Positions 58,101 to 64,000 of a stretch of DNA of 64,000 bases are shown piece by piece (position 1 is the first letter of the stretch; each line of letters opens with the position of its first letter). A model generated the notes under the pieces. That model saw nothing but the letters and a program-made list of their open reading frames with translations. It was not told the origin of the DNA and searched no databases. The stretch is from Phallusia mammillata. Taxonomy: Eukaryota; Chordata; Ascidiacea; Phlebobranchia; Ascidiidae. The translations under genes were made by a program, and so were the position numbers. The stretch is taken from contig QLIY01000027.1 of the NCBI GenBank assembly GCA_003260075.1, positions 216,798-280,797 on the forward strand, in the 5' to 3' direction.

Positions 58101-61098
58101 TTGATAACCCCAGTATTTATCTCGCTAGCCCCCTAAAATATGTTTTTTCCCCCGAAGTTTGTCTGACTCGTTTTTCTATCAAATGCTTGATGGATGTGGC
58201 TGAAACTTATACAGATGGTAGATATAGTTATGTAGATGTGCATCCCACTTTGGTTGTCCGGATAACCCTAGTATTTACCCCGCTAGCCCCCTAAAAGGGG
58301 TGAGTTTGTAAACAATGTCAGAATTGGCTAAAATTTGGATAGCTTGTAAAGTATGCCAATTATCGTTATTGCGCCATTGCAGTTCGGGGGTTGTTAACAG
58401 CCCTTTGACGTCAGAAACATTAACGGTTGTTGCTCAAAACACCTCTAGTGGTTGAAATTTTAAACGTTGGCAGATTGGACTGAAATTTTGCAGTACTATT
58501 GATTGAGTCATTGTGGTTTCCTACTTTTAAGTTTGTGTGTGTTGAACCTCAATTAGTTATCCTACTAGCCCCCTAAAATGAGTTTTTTAATTTAAATAGT
58601 TTTTACTCCATATAGCATATTTAGATATGCACAGTACCAATCACTGTGTTTGTCTTCACAATACCAAACTTACTCATTGTTATCTATTGAATTGCATTAT
58701 TTTCAACTTTGCATGTGTGGGGACCCATGAGTTTTTGCCTGCAGAAACAACCAAGGTTATAAAAGACGATGGCTAATATGGGACCCAATACAAAATAAGC
58801 ATAGGAAATATATTTATGTTTTAAAACAGATCATAGTGTATGTGCAAGGGCAATATGTGCTAAGCCACCCTTCTAGTTTTTGCCTGCATTTTAAGCTTGA
58901 AGCGGTGACCATGTTTACCTGCAGAAAGCTTGTTGGGAAATGTCTAGTAACAATCCCTAATAAAACCAATACTAACAAAAATACACTGTACCGTTTTTAG
59001 AACACGATAATCTATGTACTGTTTATTTACTTTACTTAATCGTCCCATCTACGTTTAAATTGCGTTTGATATAAATAACACGGTTATGTATTTTGCAGTG
59101 AGGTTTACAACGATTTGGTTGATCGCGGAGTGATCGTGCCCCAAGAGGAAGCTCCTCCTCCCACTGTTCCTATGGATTACAACTGGGCAAGGGTAAGGTG
59201 TTTGTCTGTTTAACTGGTTTCCATAGGGAAGTTTCTTTCTGTGCAGATTAACGGCTTTATTAGCAGTAGAAATTAAACTAACTAAGCGTAAATTATTTTG
59301 CCTATACTGGACATCGCTGTTTTAACTGTTGTGTGAGCAAATAAAACGCAATTGGAACCGCGTTAATTCTTAAACCTCTTGTTGTTCTGACGGCGGAGAA
59401 TTATTTTCATCGATTTTTCCCTAAAGCAAGCACATTGTACCAAACTCCGAAAATTGGTTTTATTTTTTCAGGAACTTGGTCTGATACGGAAACCGGCTTC
59501 GTTTATGTCGAGTATTTCGGATGAGCGCGGACAAGAGTTACTTTATGCAGGCATGCCGATCTCACAAGTTTTCAAGGAAGAACTTGGCATTGGAGGGGTG
59601 CTGGGCCTTCTGTGGTTCCAAAAAAGGTAAATAATCTATTACAAGGTTGCGCTACATAGACAAGTGCGGTTTCCGAGCTGTTTTGATATAACGTTTATTT
59701 AAAAAACGCAGGAACCTGAAATTATCTGTTTGTTGTCACCACTATATTTGGACTGATTTTCATTACGCTGTTTTTATGTGCAGTGGATTTCGTGTTTGAC
59801 ATTACTTGTTTATTCACTTGTTGTTTTATGGCAGAATGCCTTCGTATGCTTGTAAATTCTTCGAACTATGTCTTATGATGACAGCGGATCATGGACCAGC
59901 AGTGTCAGGCAAGTTGTCTTTTGTTGTAACTTAAAAATGTTTGGGCAGTCCTGTACATTGCAGATGTTTATATCTATTCTCGAGTAATAGTTTTGTGTTC
60001 ATTACGGCGCATGTTATTTAAGGCATTACATTTAAAATAAGTTTAAAACAATTATATTTTTGTCAACAGGAGCTCACAACACAATCGTATGTGCAAGGGC
60101 TGGAAAAGACCTCATATCATGTCTTACATCTGGTCTTCTGACAATTGTAAGAATTTAAAATAACTCGAGTATTTCAATCAACCCTTTTAACTTATTGTAG
60201 AAATAAACTTGATGGTAGATATTGCGATGTCAGCTATTTATTTTCAAACGGTTTGAAGGTCAATTAATCGCATCCATTTCTTTTAAGGGAGATCGTTTTG
60301 GCGGAGCGCTAGATGGCGCTGCTAAGCAGTTCAGTGAGGCTTACGACAAAGGGTTGCTTCCCAACGAGTTTGTGAACGAAATGCGAAAGAAGCATCAGTT
60401 GATAATGGGAATCGGACACAGAGTAAAATCGGTAAGTTTCTTTGTGATTTTTTTTCTCCGAAATTTTGTTTTCCGCTTGTACTCCTCTAAAGATTCCTTG
60501 TCTGCAATAACTGAGTTGAAGTAAATAAATATTCTGAAGTAAATTAGGCAGATTTTCTACACATTCAGTAGTGTTTTTTATGTCAGTTATTTGATCAATA
60601 TTTTAAACTATACAGAAAACTGATAATTTCACAAAGCAGCCTGAAGTCCCTTTTAGTGACATCATAGCTCTGAAATTGATTTTCTGGTTCTGGAATGGAT
60701 GGTTGGTTTATATCCGTATTATTTTTTCTTTTTAGATCAACAATCCCGATCAACGAGTTGTGATTCTAAAGGATTTTGTAAAAAGCAATTTTCCAAACAC
60801 TCCACTGCTTGACTATGCGCTCGAAGTCGAGAAAATCACCACAGCCAAGGTAAAGCGTCGTTGCTTAATCAGAAACTCTTTCAGAATTCTACTTACTGGC
60901 TTTTAAATGTGATGAACTTAATACAAGAAAAAATCCTCCTACTTAATATTTCAACCCTTTTTACCGATTTTTAAGATTTTTTTGTGGGTAACACAATAAT
61001 TTAACTCTTTTAAAACCCTACGTTATATATATTTGATGAACGATCTACATCAGGGGTGTCCAAAGTGCGGCCCGCGGCGGCATTTTAAGTGGCCCGCA

Positions 61099-61190
<92 letters not shown>

Positions 61191-61754
61191 TTTTCAAATT
61201 GTGTTGCGTATATGGCCCGCCATCGTCCGGATTAGGTTTTAAGGATTTGGCGACTTGCGACTTCACGCAAAAGCCTTCCATGGAACTTTATTTCCCGGTA
61301 AAAGATGAGTGTACATCGTGCTGACACAACAAAATTCCACAATTTCTTCCCGTATATTTGTGTTCTAATTCTAAAAAAAACGTTGGCCCGCGGGAGTCTT
61401 CACTTGGTAAAAATTGGCCCCCATTAAAAAAAGTTTGGACACCCCTGATCTACATCATGGTTACAAAAAATTAAAACATAATTTTTGATGTTATTTTAGA
61501 AACCCAACTTAATTTTGAACGTTGACGGTTTTATCGGTGTGGCGTTTGTGGATCTTTTGCGCGGATGTGGCTCTTTCACTGAAGAAGAAGCGAAAGAATA
61601 TGTTCAAATCGGGGCACTAAACGGTGTCTTCGTGCTAGGCCGCTCCATGGGCTTCATCGGCCACTACTTGGATCAACTGCGTCTTAAACAGGGCTTATAC
61701 CGCCATCCGTGGGATGATATAAGCTACGTTTTGCCAGAAACCTATTCTTCATAG
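45270..61754 (+). CDS. ACLY: ATP-citrate lyase (ATP-citrate synthase)
   Basis: 27 exons join in phase to 3435 nt, 1144 residues: 45270-45428, 45666-45851, 46539-46652, 46877-46953, 47144-47223, 47411-47463, 48501-48697, 49061-49259, 51020-51137, 51828-51985, 52483-52497, 53162-53293, 54415-54538, 54736-54853, 55187-55383, 55811-55887, 56084-56280, 56918-56999, 57062-57143, 57700-57856, 59099-59192, 59472-59626, 59835-59908, 60070-60146, 60288-60431, 60736-60849, 61500-61754. The enzyme makes cytosolic acetyl-CoA from citrate, CoA and ATP. ATP-grasp half: [35 protein letters not shown]. Linker: RTNSF at 504-508 parallels the regulated SRTASF serine of mammals. CoA-ligase part: [13 protein letters not shown] and catalytic His803 in [10 protein letters not shown]. 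Citrate-synthase-like end: [36 protein letters not shown]. Mammalian ACLY is about 1100 residues. The excess is mainly a 44-residue proline-rich exon (453-496). Introns 6, 18 and 23 have GC donors. An acceptor (ttttag, 45258) lies 11 bases before the ATG. Confidence 0.97.
46768..46826. repeat. Perfect 28-bp-arm hairpin in ACLY intron 3
   Basis: The arm from ttttttttactgaatatata to tgtatgta and its exact reverse complement flank a 3-base loop (tca). With one small indel the symmetry extends further (ggataac against gtgtatcc), and atccatgg words follow. A very AT-rich MITE-like foldback is likelier than a microRNA, because the loop is tiny and the pairing is perfect. Confidence 0.75.
48266..48309. 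other. C run (44) in ACLY intron 6
   Basis: 44 C followed by a tatata stretch. Probably an assembly fill. It does not touch an exon. Confidence 0.6.
49529..50613. mobile_element. About 1.1-kb hAT-like element with gap, in ACLY intron 8
   Basis: Ends cactggcgcccactta and aagtgggcgcctatg are inverted. Perfect 8-bp duplications ccttgaat lie at 49521-49528 and 50614-50621. Near each end is a ctccccg/cggggag motif. A second terminus-like sequence (cagggttgccataccgtcc, about 49755) suggests a nested element whose other end is lost in the 255-base N gap (49975-50229). N at 50430 separates a 30-base duplication. No coding frame survives in the assembled part. Confidence 0.9.
49975..50229. other. Assembly gap (255 N)
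   Basis: Undetermined sequence inside the hAT element. No ACLY exon is missing here, because exons 8 and 9 join in phase. Confidence 0.99.
50489..50908. repeat. Duplication around a C10 joint at 50732
   Basis: The segment starting cagtacagaaacactgcaaa recurs after C10 (50732-50741). In the second copy the text jumps from gtgacgtc straight to ttgtttttgtatt, skipping the right end of the hAT element (about 50538-50628). The two copies could therefore be alleles that differ by a deletion of the transposon end. Confidence 0.7.
52483..52497 (+). CDS. ACLY: ACLY 15-nt micro-exon (exon 11)
   Basis: A phase-0 micro-exon encoding Asp-Glu-Thr-Ser-Gln, bounded by a strong acceptor (tgtttttaacag) and donor (CAG|gtaaat). 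Including or skipping it keeps the frame. It lies in the linker just before the regulatory serine region, so it may be alternatively spliced. Confidence 0.6.
52603..53064. mobile_element. hAT-like element, copy A (left of Pro-rich exon)
   Basis: Left end cagtggttcccaacc, right end ggttgggaaacactg, with gtcgcgacccaaatact and tttgggtcgcgaccc near the two ends. The left flank is atgtatag (52595-52602). The expected right duplication is absent: an N (53065) and then gataacca follow. About 80-90% similar to copy B by eye. Confidence 0.88.
53162..53293 (+). CDS. ACLY: ACLY proline-rich cassette exon (exon 12)
   Basis: 132 nt, phase 0 at both ends, acceptor tcaatacag and donor AAG|gtagtt. It encodes 44 residues of which about half are proline ([18 protein letters not shown] and [12 protein letters not shown]). 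Polyproline of this kind binds SH3, WW or EVH1 domains or profilin. I know of no equivalent in vertebrate ACLY. The exon sits between two hAT copies, and skipping it would leave the enzyme in frame. Confidence 0.7.
53381..53836. mobile_element. hAT-like element, copy B (right of Pro-rich exon)
   Basis: Left end cagtggtccccaacc, right end ggttgggaaacactg. The right flank is atgtatag (53837-53844), the same 8 bases as the left flank of copy A. Its own left flank (tcaaagaa) does not match. Same orientation as copy A. Confidence 0.88.
55057..55148. other. C run (92) in ACLY intron 14
   Basis: 92 C, ending 38 bases before the exon 15 acceptor. Probably an artefact. If real, it would be an extreme poly-C tract upstream of a splice site. 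Confidence 0.6.
57920..58880. repeat. Dispersed repeat with 158-bp tandem units, ACLY intron 20
   Basis: Two direct units begin at about 57997 and 58155 (agtttgtc(c/t)gactcgttttt, later gatggtagat(g/a)tagttatgta and gctagccccctaaaa). A third partial echo is near 58565 (actagccccctaaaatgag). The outer landmarks are ccctgaaggggacaca and gccacccttctagtttttg, shared with the copy at 22806-24390. No inverted ends seen. Class unknown. Confidence 0.6.
61051..61447. mobile_element. hAT-like element with G90 inside, ACLY intron 26
   Basis: Left end caggggtgtccaaagtgcgg, right end aagtttggacacccctg. Perfect target duplication atctacat at 61043-61050 and 61448-61455. Subterminal ggcccgc words occur at both ends, as in the element ending at 36426. 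A run of 90 G (61099-61188) replaces part of the interior. Confidence 0.93.
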
Positions 61755-61819
61755 ATATCAAACCTAATTATTTTTACGTAACCGGTATGGTAAAAGAACT
61801 TGATTAGACTGTTGTCACA

Positions 61820-61825
61820 AATAAA
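61820..61825 (+). terminator. ACLY polyadenylation signal candidate
   Basis: AATAAA 66 bases after the ACLY stop codon, in the context cacaaataaagaca. Confidence 0.6.
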
Positions 61826-61829
61826 GACA

Positions 61830-63360
61830 GGCATTTTCGCCTATAGGTATTAAATTTGCCATCTTTTTGTTTTACTGTGATAAATACCTTAACAAAAGTA
61901 CATATCACTGCTGCGATCAACAGGGTCGTATGTTACACTGCTTCAAAACTGTTACTGACTGACAAAAAAGATTAGATGTTTCCAAACTGTTAAAATAATC
62001 ATCTTTCGACTTTGTGTTGTTGACACTATTCAAAACTCGGTACTACACGTTCCTGTTAAAAATTCTTTTTAATTTGCACTTTAACTTAACTGCTTATGTA
62101 ATATATTTTTAATAATTTAACATATGTGTGTAATGTTTTCGCGATCCTTGCAGTCAAAACGCTTCGAAATCTCTGGAACCTACGCTTTGTTGTTTTATAC
62201 ACTATGTGGATAGTAAACGGTCATTTTTTAACGTAGTAGAATGTAAATAAAAAATGAAATTTGTTATGAAAGTAAATTTTTGTTTTACAACCAACAAGTG
62301 TGTTCTGCGTTTCTGGTATTTTGTTCACGCCGTTTTCCCAAAAATTACATGGTATCCCACAGGTATTTACTCATATCACTCTGAAGACATGTAGTTTGCC
62401 CTCTTCGATTGCCAAATTTTAGCTTGAAGATTTTTGTTCTCCCACGTCTTTTATTTTTATGCCACCGTCAACGTTTTTTCATAATATTGTAGCTTTTGTA
62501 TTTCCGTAATTGTTTACCTGTGATATACTTGTATTTAGCTGCAAAACTTCCATATTAATTCATTATATTTATTTGTAGCCTGCGTAGAATGTAATTAGCG
62601 CGTAAGGTATTGCTGGTGACCCCGCTTGTACCTGATATGCACGTATTGTTAATGCAGTTATGTCGTTGCTTGTTTACGCAGGCAATCATTCCAAATATAT
62701 TTTAGAGAAAACTTTGTTCTTTGCTACCATTTTATGCCAGGCTAATACCGAATTTCTCAATTCTGCAACCAGTTAATTATTTATTTTTTTGAGAGTAGCC
62801 TCTGGTAGATAATGAGAAATCTGTTTCCGAAAATACGTTAAAACACTGTTTATGTCCGGAATTTGCGTCTAGTATAGGTTAGCCTATACTACTGTGCCCC
62901 CAACTTTGTAGCGCCTTTTAACATCTCAACGTTGCAGCAACATAAAAATGACGCAATGTAACAACATGCAATATTACGCAAGTTTGGTGTCGCCAAACGT
63001 ACTTTTAGAAAGCGGCAGAAAATTTGCCCATTCGAATGTGGCAACCCTCCGCTCTATATGACATTTTAAATTGACTTGCTACTCACAACCCGTTAGTGAA
63101 ACCAGTATAAAGGTTATTCCAAATCCAAGGACAACTAATAACATTGTACTGCAGGGGTGGGCAAACTACAGGTCGCATGCGCATCGCAGATCCTTATTCC
63201 ACCAACGGCTGCCTTTTGCCTGCTTGTTTTTGTTTAAAATTACTGATTTAAAGAAATAGGTTTATCTCATACATTTATGCTATCGAAAAGCGCCTAAAAA
63301 GCCTCACAATTTATAGCTTGATGCACAGATTGAGCTGAACAGTCTGCATGACCATCAATT
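61830..63360. other. Intergenic interval downstream of ACLY
   Basis: No gene recognised. It includes the dispersed repeat copy near 62885 and a lone hAT-type left end at 63152 (caggggtgggcaaactac), whose partner end is not visible in the window. Confidence 0.5.
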
Positions 63361-63935
63361 TTTTTTTTCACGGGGTTCGAACCCAGGACACTCCCGGGCA
63401 GGGAGTCGAACCGCTTACTTGTCATATGGGTTCAGGTTCACTTGGTTTTGTTGTTTCGGGTTCGGTTCAGGTTTTTAAAAATGTATAGTTTCGGGTTCGG
63501 GTTTTGTTCCGGTTCGGGCAAATTATCCGGTCCGAACCGGTTTGCGGTTTTTAAACCGGTTCAAATTTTTATTCATGTCAATTTAACTCTAACCACCATC
63601 TACCTGGCCTTATCAAACTCCAAAAGAATTTTGCCCGTGCACTGTAATTTTTGACACGCCCTATAAGTGTTATCTCGCGTATTAGTTTTGAATAAAATCA
63701 CAACATATAAAACAAACTGCATTTTTTACTGGTTCGGTTCCGGTTCGGGTCCAACGCCAAACAAAATATGGGGTTCAACTCCGGTTCGGGTTTTTAGAAA
63801 ATCGTAATTAGCGGTTCGGGTTCGGTTCGGGTTCGGTTCGGGTTTAATGAAATAAACCGCTAATGAAATAAACCGGGTTCAGTTCCGGTTCGACTCCCTG
63901 CTCCCGGGGACGAATCCCGATCAAGTTTTTTTTAT
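63340..63935 (-). repeat. tRNA-like SINE interrupted by a hAT element
   Basis: With the inserted element removed, the minus strand reads gtccccgggagtgtcc, then gggttcgaacccc (a perfect Pol III B box), then gtg and an A-rich tail. This is the order expected for the 3' part of a tRNA-derived SINE. The A box is not clear, so the assignment is tentative. Confidence 0.5.
63399..63900. mobile_element. 502-bp hAT-like element with ggttcgg repeats
   Basis: Ends cagggagtcgaaccg and cggttcgactccctg are exact 15-bp inverted repeats. Perfect 8-bp target duplication ctcccggg at 63391-63398 and 63901-63908. The interior is full of ggttcggg/aaccgg words, including a short tandem stretch at about 63812-63843. 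No transposase frame. It is inserted in a SINE-like sequence. Confidence 0.94.
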
Positions 63936-64000
63936 GTCTGTATGACGCTATTGTGGTGCCTGTTTTTCGTATTGTTTGCACACAATAGGCGTACAAACAG

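Overview
The window is a multi-exon, AT-rich metazoan nuclear locus. Genes are on both strands, introns are short (about 60 bp to 2 kb, mostly GT-AG), and the intergenic DNA is dense in small hAT-type transposons. Gene content (ovothiol synthase with a methyltransferase tail, animal-type single-chain ATP-citrate lyase, an AQP11/12-like aquaporin, ZP and CUB membrane proteins) points to an invertebrate animal. Compact genes and possible trans-splice acceptors just upstream of start codons would fit an ascidian tunicate, but the species is my inference only.

Layout. About 1.6-5.1 kb (-): a zona pellucida (ZP) domain gene, flanked by about 1.1 kb direct repeats (495-1528 and 5201-6380) that suggest a tandem gene duplication. 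6.4-11.4 kb: no recognised gene. 11.46-11.68 kb (+): a small acidic protein with a Met-Gly-Cys N terminus. 15.66-18.05 kb (-): a complete six-exon aquaporin. 22.08-24.95 kb (+): a Shisa/CYYR1/VOPP1-like single-pass membrane protein ending in PPPPY. 26.94-30.45 kb (-): a five-exon CUB-domain type I membrane protein. 31.8-32.3 kb (-): a small gene or pseudogene with conflicting frames. 34.39-43.17 kb (+): ovothiol synthase OvoA, 16 exons, 767 residues. 45.27-61.75 kb (+): ATP-citrate lyase, 27 exons, 1144 residues. 61.8-64 kb: gene-free DNA with a hAT element nested in a tRNA-like SINE.

I checked every exon junction of the aquaporin, Shisa-like, CUB, OvoA and ACLY models for phase, and all sum to intact reading frames. 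ACLY supplies cytosolic acetyl-CoA and OvoA makes the sulfoxide precursor of ovothiol. I see no evidence that the genes form an operon or pathway.

Two themes stand out. First, at least a dozen hAT-like elements, most with 8-bp target duplications, lie between and inside genes. A pair of related copies brackets a proline-rich cassette exon of ACLY, and only the outermost flanks share a target duplication. Second, the assembly contains runs of G or C (10 to 230 bases) and single N bases at points where the flanking sequence is repeated. These look like mis-joined contig or haplotype ends rather than biology. Any reading of homopolymers, tandem copies or poly-Pro/poly-Gly frames here should allow for that.
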